The notes beneath the pieces are model-generated. The model ran no database searches and was not told the DNA's origin. It saw only the letters and a list, made by a program, of their open reading frames with translations. This document shows positions 26,136 through 37,704 of a DNA stretch of 64,000 nt, one piece after another; positions within the stretch are counted from its first letter, which is position 1, and each line of letters opens with the position of its first letter. Position numbers and translations under genes: made by a program. The stretch is from Terebella lapidaria (Eukaryota > Annelida > Polychaeta > Terebellida > Terebellidae), in NCBI GenBank assembly GCA_949152475.1, contig OX424570.1, positions 26,594,694 through 26,658,693 of the forward strand, read 5' to 3'.

Positions 26136-26691
26136 TACTTAGATCAAGAATAAACCATAACGAGTCTATGTCTGTTACAGCAAACTAACGAAACCATGTT
26201 GAATGAAAATATATGCTTTATTTGGTCTGTACTTTGTTTGGCAAGTTGTCATAGTAACGATTCTTGAGATGCCCCATTCCAACCGTGGCTGACGTAGTTG
26301 CTCGGCGTGTAATGTCATTGACATCTCACGTCATATTGAAATTTACTGAATGAAACATTCACTTTGGGAAATTTGCCGAGGCACTGAGTATACTAGTAGA
26401 TCTAAACCATAATCGAGATATCCGCCGCTAATGAGAGAAGCCAGAAATGAAGACAGAACACTTGTTTTCTCGGATGAAATGCGAGTCAACAGCAGTCACA
26501 CTGTTTCTCAAGTGGGTTGCTGCGGATAGATCATGCTGGTAAATCTTATGAAGTCTTAACCTGAAGAAAATTTTGAGTGGGTTACATTTTGAGTGGATCA
26601 GCAATATGATGTTTACATGCAAAATACCAATTGTCTGCAAAATTTATTTGCATCCAAGAGTCCCAAGATTTCAGAAATGACATAACTTTAT

Positions 26692-27028
26692 GGCAGACGT
26701 TAAATCTGTCCCCGAGGATACCATCAACTCAGTAGCCTTCTGGCTATTGATTAGGTACTTATGTACTTGTCATATATATCTGTTCCATGGGGTTTGTTTC
26801 GGATTTCTAAAATATTTTCATAGGTTGTTGGGCAGTTGTATACTAACTCCATCAGGTGTACTGTAGAAACAACTACATTTAACACACTGTCTGCCCCTGA
26901 TGACGCCAGTGTGTCTTTGGATTAACTTTTTGGTCGGGCTTTGTTTGTATTGCAAAATGTTGTATTTTACGTTTGTTATTGGCATCATCAAACTCTACTG
27001 TATTTGTGGTAATAGATTGATACCTACA
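26692..27028 (+). mobile_element. Short interspersed element, full length with target-site duplication
   Basis: A 337-bp insertion flanked by TTTAT on both sides (26687-26691 and 27029-27033). Unit C2 has the uninterrupted target at 32120-32124 (GACTTTATATGAGG), so the exact ends are known: it begins GGCAGACGTTAAATCTGTCC and ends TTGATACCTACA. It has no poly-A tail and no clear RNA polymerase III A and B boxes. The centre carries CCTGATGACGCCAGTGTGTC. This is the best reference copy of the family in the window. Confidence 0.9.
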
Positions 27029-27547
27029 TTTATATGAGGTTTTCTGGTCCGGCGAGCTCCTTGGATAATCATTTCCCCACTTGCAGGAACTTCACTTAAA
27101 TTGTTCGGGGACTGCATTTGTGCAGAGCGGTATCCATCAGGTGTACAGTACAAACAACTACAGAGTGAGCTCTGAGTGGTACTTTCCCAGACCCATATGA
27201 TATACACCGCCGGTAGTACGAATTCTCCTTCAGCTGAGACTGGCTTGGCCTATCTGGGAAGGAAACAAACCACTCAGTGAAGTAAACTGCTGTCACCACG
27301 CCATTCAAGAAGGTATTCCTCGACACAGAGCCAGCGATTCATTGCCCATAAATCTGAGCAGTCAATCTTCCATGTATACACTCTGTCTACCAGCATTCTG
27401 AGAGTACAGTCTCTCAGCATTCTGAGAGTAGAGATCCTATTATGAAGAAAACAAGAAAATACCGCTAAATGTGGGACGAGACATTAGAGCTTGAGCACAT
27501 CAACATCACCGCAATAGCTGGATGTATTTTACACAGTATTACATCTG

Positions 27548-30500
27548 CGCCGCTCCACCCCCCCCCCCCCCAAAGTGTTCAAGCGCCTTGGTGTAGTCTA
27601 TATGTCTGGAAACTTTTTTGCTACCACCCTACCCGATATGAATAAATCCATTCCCGTATATTATACTAAGTTATGGAAAATATAGACCTAATTCCTTCGT
27701 AGTCGTAATACGAAACTATGAACTTTTTATCGAAACAGATCGATGCGCTGAAAAAAAGATTGAAAACTGTGAGGAATATTTGCATCTGATATCATGAGGT
27801 CAATTTGAGGTTTTCAAACAGATCTATAACAAAATTAGAATCAAGAAGTCTGATTCTGTAGTAGATCTACATGCGAGTTGTTGATTTGGCATTCCGGTTT
27901 GACATTCTTCCTAATTCTTATTCCATTATCTAGTATTCTATTAGCCCCAGTATTGGCCAATGTTTACAGTCTTTACAGTCGATGGACTGTAAACATTGAC
28001 CAATACTGGGGCTAGTGTCCTATGATAGTGGTGTCATCTTAGCATTTCAGTCATTCGAAAATCTGCTTGATTAGTCGTTTCCAGAAGCGACGGCGTACAG
28101 AAACGTCTTACCACAACAGACACGAGTAGCCATGATAACGATTGTTTCCCCCATAATCATTTACGATGTTAGAATAGAAATAACGTATAGATTTTTCATA
28201 TTGTGGACAAAATAAACTTCTCGGGACAAGTGCATTGTCACATTGCGTTTTTAAATTTTTTTTTGCGACAATTACTCTTAGGGCCTCTTCCATTCGCCTC
28301 TGCCCATTCCGGTTCAGCAAAACTTTGCCTTTGATTTGCATGGAAGACGTTATTCTGGAATAGGACGGCCTTTCTCGCGCTACCAGCTTGGGGCTGGTTC
28401 ACGGTAGATCTTCTGAGTTTTGAATTGAGTTTTGGCGAGGTCAGAATTGCAAATGGCGGGCGAATGATGCTCCCTCATTTTTTGTCGAAATATGGGATCG
28501 TATCAATTGTACCTTGTTATCAGGAAATGTATATCTTATGCGCAGTCATTTCTGGTTGGAAATTTGTAGTGGTTGATGTATATTTCCGCCATATCACATC
28601 ATTCATAAATGTTCACAAAATAGACTTCTCTGGAGAAGTGACAATGCATTGTCATCACCGCCTTCGAAGTTTTGTGTGCGACAATTACTACTCGTAAATT
28701 ATTTGAGGGCTTGATCATGAGTGTGAGGGCATCGCTGTCAGACACACAGCAAATAGGAGGTCCACCGTCTTTTTTTAAGTATGGTGCGCCCCTAGTGAGT
28801 GGCGGCAGAAAGCCTCTGGATAAGTTTTGATGTACAACTTGATGTTGTACAACCTTATGTGTCAATCCTAATAGGTTATACGTGTACGTGTTCCTGTGAA
28901 GCTCATTTTGTCATTGCTTGCTTGAAGTGATCTGTCGAATGTGTTCATGCTTTCAGCAAGAGGAAATTTTCCTTCATAATGTTGTCGTCCATACATTCCC
29001 TCCTCAACGTCAGTGTTTCTGAGCCTGTAATGTGTCATTATAGATTTGATGTTGAAATATACTGAATTGACTTGAAATGTTTTATAGATGATATGCATCT
29101 TCCAAAGATACATATCAACTTTGGCAATTGGAGTGAGAAAAAAGCACAGTATACTAATATTTATATGAATTTTTTTTCATGGTTGATGTCTTTTGGATGT
29201 GAGAAAAACCTTTCTCAGAGACTACACAATTTTAGCATGCATCACAGGTATGACACTGCAATATGCAGCAATAAAAATATAATAGTATAAAATACATCAT
29301 CCATTATAAATCAAATTACAAATATGTTCAATAAGCTATGACTTCACAGAAGACAGCAATTTTAATCTGAAATTTTAAATTTAAATTTTAGATTCAATTC
29401 TGTCTCCAAGGAGACTATGAACTCAGTAGCCTGTTCGCTCTGATTAGGTGCTTATGTACTTGTGATACATCGATTCTAATGGGTTTCTTTCGGATTTCTT
29501 AATTCCGATTCCTAATTCCATAGGTTGTTGTGCAGTGTATACAAATTCCATCAGGTGTAAAGTGGAGACAAATACATTCCAGACACTGCCCCTGATGACG
29601 CCAGTGTGTCTCTGAATGAAATGATTGGTCTTGGTTTGTTTCTATTGCGAAATGTTATGTTTCACGTTTGCTATTATCATCATTAAAATCTAGTTGTCTC
29701 GTTGGTAATACATTGATACTTACATTCATATAAATATTTATCCGCATTGTACTTGAGCATCAAGAAAAAGAGAAAAAAATGGAAGGACGTAGTTGGAAAT
29801 CATAAACAATGTATTCATTGAACATACATGTGTAAAAAATACAAGCGCCATTAAATATGCACATTATGCATTAAATTAATAATGTACATTAATGCGTTTG
29901 TCATAAATTTCATACATGCTACTTATGCGATTATTTTCATTTTTGACAAGGAGTTTTTTTGCACCGAGTTTACAAATGCTTCAAAATCGGTGATTTTCTG
30001 TTGACTTGGGAGGTTTTGATTGCAGAAATGATTTTGTTTCAAACTTGAATGATGCTGACCATACTAGCGATCTCATCTTGATGCAACGTGCACACTATCA
30101 GTAACTTACGAGGAACCTGGCATCCAACAGTTCTGTGATTGTTCTGAACACCTTCTCACAGCATTTTTTGGAATGTGCTTTTGAATCGGCTTCTCCAGTC
30201 ACTGTATGGACTAGGACAGAGAGGGCAGTGGCAGAATGACATTGTATCGACTCCCCAAATTCCGACACGGAACGATGGGGTGTCGGAACATGGAGGTAGA
30301 CTCCGACAGAATAGAGAGTACCAGTGGAATACGTCTTCTAACTGTAGGCTTTGAAGTGTGTGAAGAAGTCTGTTGTGCTTAACAATTTCGAGAGGTACAG
30401 TGTACAATCCAGTTGTCCTAGGATTTTCTTGACGATATACTACTAGCCGGCCACGTAGTTAACCACAATCTCAACAGGTACAGAGCATAGGCATCCATTG

Positions 30501-32130
30501 ACTCTATGATTAATGCTGTAAGATTCTCTTTGTTTACTTCGTTTTGGTGCTTCTTTTTCATTGAACTGAGGTCATTCGAACAGGATACTATTTTCATCCC
30601 CGTCATCCGAACAATTGCTGCCATTTACCATGTTTACTGTTGGCATGAACATGAGCGGTGAATGTACTGTACACAGACTCTCTTGTTGACAGGTTGAATC
30701 TTTAACTTCCCTTCCCTTTGACCTGTGAAGAAGAAGTTTTCTATACAGTCCTGATTAATGCGTCCTGTAAGGAGGTCAAGAACCTCCCGATTTCCACAAG
30801 GTCATGAAGCAACATTACTATTCCAGTGAGACTGGACTATAGGGCTTTGAAGCATAGTGTTTGTCGCACCTTTCCCTTCACAATCCGTAGCTTGGCCGTT
30901 TTCTTGATATTGGCCAGCTTCTTCAGGTGATGTTGTGAATGGCTTGTTAGCTTTAACATACATTAAGGAACTATTATAATGAATATTCATGACGTCACGA
31001 GGGTGAAACAAGTTAATTAGGCTAATGAAACTTGAATACCGAACAATAAATATGATACAATACCATAAAGTATGAACTCAATAGCCTTTTTGCTCGCACG
31101 TCCCTATGTACTTGCCATGTGTATATACAAGGGGTTTGTGAATTTCTTAAATTAGTTTCATAGTTGTCGGGCAATTGTATGCTAATTCCATCAGGTGTAC
31201 ATTAGAAACAACTACATTTTACACACTGTCTGTCTCTGATGACGACAGTGTGTCTTTCGATGAGCTAATTGTTCGGGCTTTGCTTCTATTGTAAAATGTT
31301 GTAGATCTATTATACGTTTGTGGCATCATCAAAATCTGACTGTATTGATACTTAGATCAAGAATAAGCCATGATGATTCTACGTCTGTTACGGCAAACTA
31401 ATGGAACCATGTTTGATGAAAATATCTGCTTTATTTGGTCTGTACTTTGTTTGGCATGTTGTCATAGTAATGATTCTTGAGATGCCCCATTCCAACTGTC
31501 GTTGTGGCAACACGTCATTCTGAAAGCATTCCAACAAAAGCTGGCAAGTTTTACTTAGATTTACTTATCAAAAACAAAAATCAGACATCTTGTGCGTTCC
31601 ATGGGATTCAGATTCATAGGTGCAATACAAAAACCCACACACCAAACAGAACAGGGCGCACGGATGTGATGAAACGGTTTGACGTAGTTGCTTGGCGTGT
31701 GAGGTCATTGACATCTCACATCATACTGAAATTTACTGAATGAAACATTCACATTGGGAAATTTGCCGAGGCACTGAGTATACTAGTAGATCTAAACCAT
31801 AATCAAGATATCCGCCGCTAATGAGAGAAGCCAGAAATGAAGACAGAACACTTGTTTTCTCGGATGGAATGCGAGTCAACAGCAGTCACACTGTTTCTCA
31901 AGTGGGTTGCTGCGGATAGACCATGCTGGTAAATCTTATGAAGTCTTAACCTGAAGAAAATTTTGAGTGGGTTACATTTTGAGTGGAATTAGTGCAAAAT
32001 CGACACTACTAGTATGTTGAAATACAGTGCATCAGCAATATGATGTTTACATGCAAAATACAAATTGTCTGCAAAATTTATTTGCATCCAAGAGTCCAAG
32101 ATTTCAGAAATGACATGACTTTATATGAGG
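27548..32130 (+). repeat. Second tandem duplication, unit C2
   Basis: Diverged copy of C1, starting around a poly-C run and AAGTGTTCAAGCGCCTTGGT. Differences include about 185 bp extra near 31497-31682, about 44 bp extra near 31987-32030, and absence of the interspersed element present in C1 at 26692. The match to C1 continues past the empty site to about 32260, where C2 runs into another copy of the short interspersed element and C1 runs into the shared terminal segment. Confidence 0.9.
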
Positions 32131-32225
32131 TTTTCTGGTCCGGCGAGCTCCTTGGATAAGCATTTCCCCACTTGCAGGAACTTCACCTAAATTGTTCGGG
32201 GACTGCATTTGTGCAGAGCGGTATC

Positions 32226-32403
32226 CATCAGGTGTACAGTACAAACAACTACATTTAACACACTGTCTGCCCCTGATGACGCCAGTTTGTCTTTGGATAA
32301 ACTATTTGGTCGGGCTTTGTTTCTATTGCAAAATGTTTTTTACGTTTGTTATTGGCATCATCAAAATCTGACTGTATTGGTGGTAATAGATTGATACTTA
32401 CAT
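32226..32403 (+). mobile_element. Short interspersed element, 3' half
   Basis: It runs from CCATCAGGTGTACAGTACAA through CCTGATGACGCCAGTTTGTC to TTGATACTTACA. A separate 5' fragment with CTCGGTAGCTTTTCGGCTTG lies at about 32540-32600. Confidence 0.85.
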
Positions 32404-32603
32404 ACGTGTATCCTGCATTTCCAAGGAGTATCACTGTTCATTAACAAGTGGACAACTCGAAACATAGACATGTTGTAGTGTATGAGTCTACTATCTTTGC
32501 ACCGTCATCTTCCCTCTCTCCATCTCTACCTCTGTTCCATAGTACAAACTCGGTAGCTTTTCGGCTTGTGATTATATTCCAGAAAGTGTCCTCATGCTGA
32601 GCT

Positions 32604-33325
32604 CCGAGTGCCATCAAGCGGTTATCCAAAGCAATAAATTTCCAGATTCCAAGACTAAAGGCCTAGTCAATGAACAGGCCAGTATTCCAGGATCAATAAT
32701 GGTGTATACTTCCAGCCAAACCAATACAAAGTAACCGTGCATGTATGCTCAGATATACACCGTATAGTCTAGATTTAGTGCTTATACATACGTTTCTTCC
32801 CACCAATTCCTTGGACTTCTGTATGTCATATCCTGGGAAACCTGCAAGATAATATCATTCATACTTGATATTGATATCTACATTTATTTTTATTTCAAAG
32901 AGATCTTTTCATTGTACTTTGTTCCTATATTTTTTTATACCAGATGAGTCATTGTTCAGGTCCCCCTCGAGGAGTAGTTTCCGTGTTGTGGCCGATATTC
33001 GTATATTGCTGGGCGTCTTCTGTAGGCATGAGTAGTGGTCTTGCCAGGTGCGGCTGCTGTGCGTCATAAGCGTTGCAAGCGCTTTCTGGTCAGTGTTGCC
33101 GAGAACTCCACACACCAGTGTCACAGCTGCCTTCCTTGTCTTTGTGCAATTTACTCGGCTGTTTGGATATCAAATACCTCAGGCACAAACTGTTCAGTCT
33201 AATACATGTACAATGTCATGTACTGTACGATGTACCATTTGAAGTGGTGCCAAAAACAAAATGAGGACCTACAAGACCTTTTCCATTGGACTGTTCACCA
33301 TGATCATGAAGTATCACTATCAAGT
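32604..33325. other. No gene recognised
   Basis: Short overlapping ORFs on both strands (32909-33264) have no recognisable domains. The segment probably includes remnants of mobile elements belonging to the fragments that follow. Confidence 0.4.
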
Positions 33326-33571
33326 TTAGTTTTTGGGTTTTATGTTTCGCAGTTGGAAAACTTCGAATAAATTGGCATACCAGTACCTGTCAAACCCGCA
33401 GGACATCAGCTCATAGCTCAGAGCGTTTGCGAGGTCTGGACTCGTCATCGGTTTACGCGACCAAGTCACGAACACTTGGTCGGGTCTTGTGCTGCCTGGG
33501 ATCAACTCCCGGACACTGCTCACATAGAGGAGCAGGTCCTGGTAAAGTTGTGGTGGCACGACTAACTCCAC
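33326..33571 (-). pseudogene. Possible tyrosine-recombinase-like transposon fragment
   Basis: The minus-strand frame includes LPPQ-like VVPPQLYQDLLLYVSSVREL, then DQVFVTWSRKPMTSPDLANA, then LMSCGFDRYW. The arrangement of a value such as FVTWSGKPMTS followed by a helix resembles C-terminal parts of tyrosine recombinases carried by some animal transposons (Crypton/DIRS-like). No catalytic Arg-His-Tyr set can be confirmed in so short a piece. It is truncated and probably dead. Confidence 0.3.
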
Positions 33572-34190
33572 TGCACCAAACTCTCTTGTTGTATTATGTT
33601 TGGCGACCTGTAATCAGGATATCATCTGTGGTTTTTTGTCACTTCCAATAGTGAATACATTTTTTTTTCTGTTACACTAAAACAAATTCATAATCACTAC
33701 AAAAGAAATACTTTTTTTTTATCAAAAATGATCTCAATAAATGCTCATCAGTGACAAGTAAAGTTGGGATCACAAGCCAAATTAATCCCATTCTATAAAG
33801 AAAATGCAAACAATTTTGCATATAGGCTTGGGTGGGATTCGCATCCACAGCCTTTACATGCCATTAATGTAGCATTTGTTAATTTTTGATAAAAGAATTG
33901 TCACTGTAAGAATTTATATCAATAAATTACTCACTTCAAACGAAGGAATCATATTTGATGGCAGAGTTAATGTTAATGTATGTAACGTGCTACCAAGTGT
34001 AGGTTATGGATGTTCAAGCATCATTTGATTGTGGAGGTGTGTACGTCTTTATGGGACACCTATATGTACGCATGTATGGGGGAAAAAACGCCTATGCTGG
34101 GCATTTTGCCCAACTTAGCGATAGGCTTTTTGCCTCAATGAACTACCATTAATATAATGATTTTTCTCTCACAACACAAAACTGTTACTT
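33572..34190. other. Non-coding, small hairpin only
   Basis: AT-rich. A short nested hairpin (TGGGCATTTTGCCCA, with GCCTAT and ATAGGC further out) lies at about 34090-34130. Nothing else was recognised. Confidence 0.5.
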
Positions 34191-34647
34191 TTACTGCATG
34201 TGTGGATGATTCAAGCATTTATCAGTGATCCTTAACTCAAGTGCTGTTCTTGCAACTCGAACAAACATGAGATAGAAGGGGGAGTACTTGGTGAGTGCCT
34301 GCTTCTTGGTCCGAATGCTAAAAGCCACCTCATCCAGGTACCCATCCCAGTCTGTGTGCTCCTCATTGGTCAACTTACTCGGATGAGTTTGAGGGTCAGG
34401 TTGGTCCTCCGTCCAGTACATTAGTTTGTGGTTGATATGCCGATGTGACACTGCGTTTTATACCAAATTCGGTGCAAACAGCAGCGTTCTCCGCGGCAAA
34501 GAACTCCCGACCTTGGCGAGACAGCAGGCGAACTGGGTCACCCATCTGAAATGGTGAAAAATGATAAATATTCCGTTGTATTAATGATAATAGATCAGTA
34601 CAGTCATTATTCAGATTGGGTTGATCTTCTGGTGTCCCTTGGTGCAT
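34191..34647 (-). pseudogene. Retrotransposon integrase fragment (rve core), frameshifted
   Basis: Two overlapping minus-strand frames carry parts of a retroviral-type integrase core as found in Ty3/gypsy-like elements. One has RQGREFFAAENAAVC and VTSAYQPQTN (34396-34647), the other GYLDEVAFSIRTKKQ and YSPFYLMF (34191-34451). In the family the first motif contains an active-site Asp just before QGREF; here an Arg stands in that place. The two frames are needed to read the domain through, so it is frameshifted and lacks reverse transcriptase, protease and recognisable LTRs nearby. Confidence 0.7.
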
Positions 34648-34649
34648 TA

Positions 34650-35295
34650 TAACTATGTGGAAATAACCATGTATACTCTGATTTTTCTAACTCGTTTAAA
34701 CCGTTTCTTGCCTTTGTTTCAGTCAAATTACTTCAAGCGATCTATTCAACTGAATATTACATGTCTATGATGCAAACGGCAATAAATTTTCACAAACCTT
34801 GCTTCCGAAACGCTACATATTTCTTTCAAAACACAAAATTTCGATTTAAGCGAGGATTTTCACTGCTGTAGGGCGCTGCCATATTGCCTTGTTCATTACA
34901 TAATTCAAGTCGACAAGTTCAAGCTGGGTACTATGGGGGCAAGTTGATTATCGATTACACGTTGGGACGGTCCCAGTCCTAACCCGCACTCCCTGTGTAA
35001 ATCATCCGAATAGACTCTTCCGTCACGCACTCAAAATAAACAATGTCTGTTGACAGGCAGACGAAAAGTTTTCAGGAGGAATTTATCATTGCAGTAGATA
35101 ACTATCTTTATCAGTTTCATGGGTAGAAGTCTGAAACTTTGCAGAAAATTGCCGTTTGGTCCCAAGGTAGGCTATGCGAAGTTATAACACGACACGATTC
35201 AGCATCGCAAAAATATCAGCAAAAAAACGGTGTAAACCAGTTAGAAAAATCAGAGTATACTTGCACTGTCAAAATTAAAGGTTATAGACGTATGT
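34650..35295. other. No gene recognised
   Basis: AT-rich DNA. No LTR pair or exon could be supported next to the integrase fragment. Confidence 0.4.
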
Positions 35296-36480
35296 CACAT
35301 AGTCCGGGGACAGAAAGTCATATCAGGCATACGAAGTGAGGGAAAACAAAAATGACAGGGAAACTCATGAAACCCCAAAAATGGCCATTAGGAGGTGGAA
35401 TCAGGTGTTCCGGAAAGAGTGAGCATTTCCTGCCCCACTGGTGGCACCCGTCATGAATTCCCCAAAACTAACATGAAAATATATGTAGTTGCAGGGCAGA
35501 CATGGATTTGGTGTATTTATCAACCAGATCATGATGACGTCCATAAATTTTCTTAAACGCAGCTATATAAGTCTTGGTAAAACATATCCTTGTCGCAGCA
35601 GCTTAGAGACTCGCTGAACACTTCGATAAACAAAGTCCTCATATTGACAACTAGCTCTGGAATAGCGTATACGTTGAGAAACAAACACACCATTTGCTGG
35701 TGACATAGGAATGTTGCTGCTTACAAAAGGGGAATTGACTACGGAAAATTTTAAATCATCACGTTTGTCATATAATCTAGTTGACAGGTTAGAATCATTA
35801 TCAATCTCCAACCTCAGGTCTAGATAGTTGAAAAAATTAGCGGAGTCTGTAGTATCCTTAATTTCAAGTTCCTTAGGATATATGACATCAAAATAATCAC
35901 CAAACTTGGGATTATTTAGCGACGATACATCGTCTATTATCGGAAAGTGAAATTAAAATTACATGTTAGTTTCTTCATGTTCTTAGAACCTCATCGTTTT
36001 ATGCTGGATAAAATCTGATTCATATGAGTATGAAAACAGGTCTGCCAATAATGGTGCACAGTTTGTACCCATGGGAATACCAATAGTTTGTTGAAATATT
36101 CGACGACCAAATTCCACAAAAATATCAATCAGACAATTAACCATATTTACCACATCTACTCCAGTATATTTGTATGGGGCATCAGAGGCGCCTTTAACAA
36201 AATAAGCGTTATTATATTGAAATACAATATAGTGGTATATTGATGATTTTTTTTAAGCTGAAACTTCAGTTCAGAATGATGTATAGTTGTGTACCTCAAA
36301 TGTTTTGATAGACGTTACTTTTGGACGTGTGTGAGCATGTAGATATTCCAATAAAGATTTGGGATTTTATAATATCCACACTTGGTTCATACCACTTCTA
36401 GAATAGATGGTTTCAGAGTACCTTTGGAGACCCTGTTTAATTTTAGACAATATAACAGTTAATATACTAGAAAGGGCTTT
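35296..36480 (-). mobile_element. Reverse-transcriptase retroelement remnant (Penelope-like or related)
   Basis: Reading the minus strand from about 36480 downward gives, in broken frames, QTIGIPMGTNCAPLLADLFS at about 36087-36028, then NYLDLRLEIDNDSNLSTRLY and DKRDDLKFSVVNSPF, then SNIPMSPANGVFVSQ and RQGYVLPRLI. The GIPMGTNCAPLLADL motif belongs to a reverse-transcriptase group common in invertebrate and fish genomes; I place it near Penelope-like elements but not firmly. Stops interrupt the reading (for example just after RLI and near 35944). The tail at 35296-35560, with GGTGTTCCGGAAAGAGTGAG, recurs around exon 6 of the receptor gene at 44140-44640. Confidence 0.7.
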
Positions 36481-36864
36481 GGTAGAACACGATGCTGAAC
36501 CTGAAATATATCTTGGTTTGTGTGGATTTTTGTGTTATTTCTGGGATACTTTTGAAACCAAAGATAGTTCGTAGAGTTCCCAGAGTTCGTAGATGCTCCG
36601 AAGCCCCATCCTACCAATGAAGTCATGAATTCTGTAACTCTACCCATACACTCCATGTGACCGGGCTGATCGACGCTCATCAACAAATGAGCTATGATCA
36701 TGAGCAACACGTGGCATCACATATATACATGTATCTATGGGATTGAGATATAACCCTGAAACATTTATAAGGTAGGAGCAATGTTGAAACCAAGGTACAC
36801 TAAAACGACTTCAAAATGGGAAAAAGTCAGAAATATGAAATGAATTCAACATGGAATAACTATT

Positions 36865-36965
36865 TGTTTGGGCTTTGTTTCTATTGCAAAATGTTGTATT
36901 TTACGTTTGTCATTGGTATCATCAAAATCTGACTGTATTGGTGGTAATAGATTGATACATACATC
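36865..36965 (+). mobile_element. Short interspersed element, 3' end fragment
   Basis: It contains GGGCTTTGTTTCTATTGCAA, ATCATCAAAATCTGACTGTA and TGGTGGTAATAGATTGATAC. Confidence 0.85.
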
Positions 36966-36969
36966 TATT

Positions 36970-37704
36970 ACCCATTATGATCAGAGCATGTCGTATTCAG
37001 AATTTCCATTAGAACGGATGGCAGTATTTTACATTTTGAGCATGTACTCATCGGATTCACATTCGGCAGATTGATTCACTCCAAGAAAAATTGTATAAGT
37101 GTACATGTGGGTGAAAAATGTACCCATTCTGGATCTCGGATTATGACATCGTTTGGTCTATAATGTGCAAAAGGAATGACCTATCATATCAATGAACATC
37201 AACACAATGCAAATACTTGGCAATGATATCACATGCAGATTGAAAACATCTATAAGGAGTTTAAGAATGAGGTTTGAAAAAAAAAACTTTCTATCCCAAT
37301 CACCTTCTGAAAAGTGGAGCTTCTAACTCTTGTATTTGCAATAGTATGCCTTCACGAAAATGCATCGTGTTTTTTCCATAACATATTGTCATCTTCAAGG
37401 AATAATTATAATGGCTTTTAATCATAATTATCTTGATGTGATGATAATCACGAATCTACTCACTCTGATATAGGATTACAACAATCGTCTCCCTGGTGTA
37501 ATTACAAAATGTTCATTTAGACATGAAACATTATATTTTTTCCCACCTCTAGTGGTGTTTAATTAATACCCGTTGAAAATAATACAAGTATGTTATATGC
37601 ATGTAAGCAGTGGGCGGAAACAAACATTCATTCAACAATTTTATATGTATTTGTAAAGTTTGGATTGACATAAAGAAAAATATAGTTAGATTGGAAGTAT
37701 CAAA
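36970..37704. other. Upstream region of the receptor gene
   Basis: AT-rich and without supported exons. It should hold the promoter and 5' UTR of the gene starting at 37705. No certain promoter motif was found. Confidence 0.4.

Larger units (their letters stand above)
22371..27547 (+). repeat. Second tandem duplication, unit C1 (about 5.2 kb)
   Basis: From the poly-C run and AGTGTTCCAGAGCCTTGGTG onward, this block is repeated at 27548-32130 with scattered substitutions and indels (offset about 5184-5204 bp). It contains a hairpin (22753-22825), internal imperfect repeats around 23030-23100 and 23420-23520, three copies of the short interspersed family and, at its end, the segment shared with units A and B. 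ORFs such as 24952-25203 and 25214-25420 (minus) keep their length in both copies but show no domain I know. Confidence 0.9.

Noticed and set aside
26870-26960. CTGATGA in the dispersed element as a hammerhead ribozyme core
   Set aside because: The required GAAA and closing stems are not found at suitable spacing in any copy examined.
34191-34647. Intact retrovirus-like element around the integrase fragment
   Set aside because: No gag, protease, reverse transcriptase or LTR pair lies nearby, and the integrase needs two frames.
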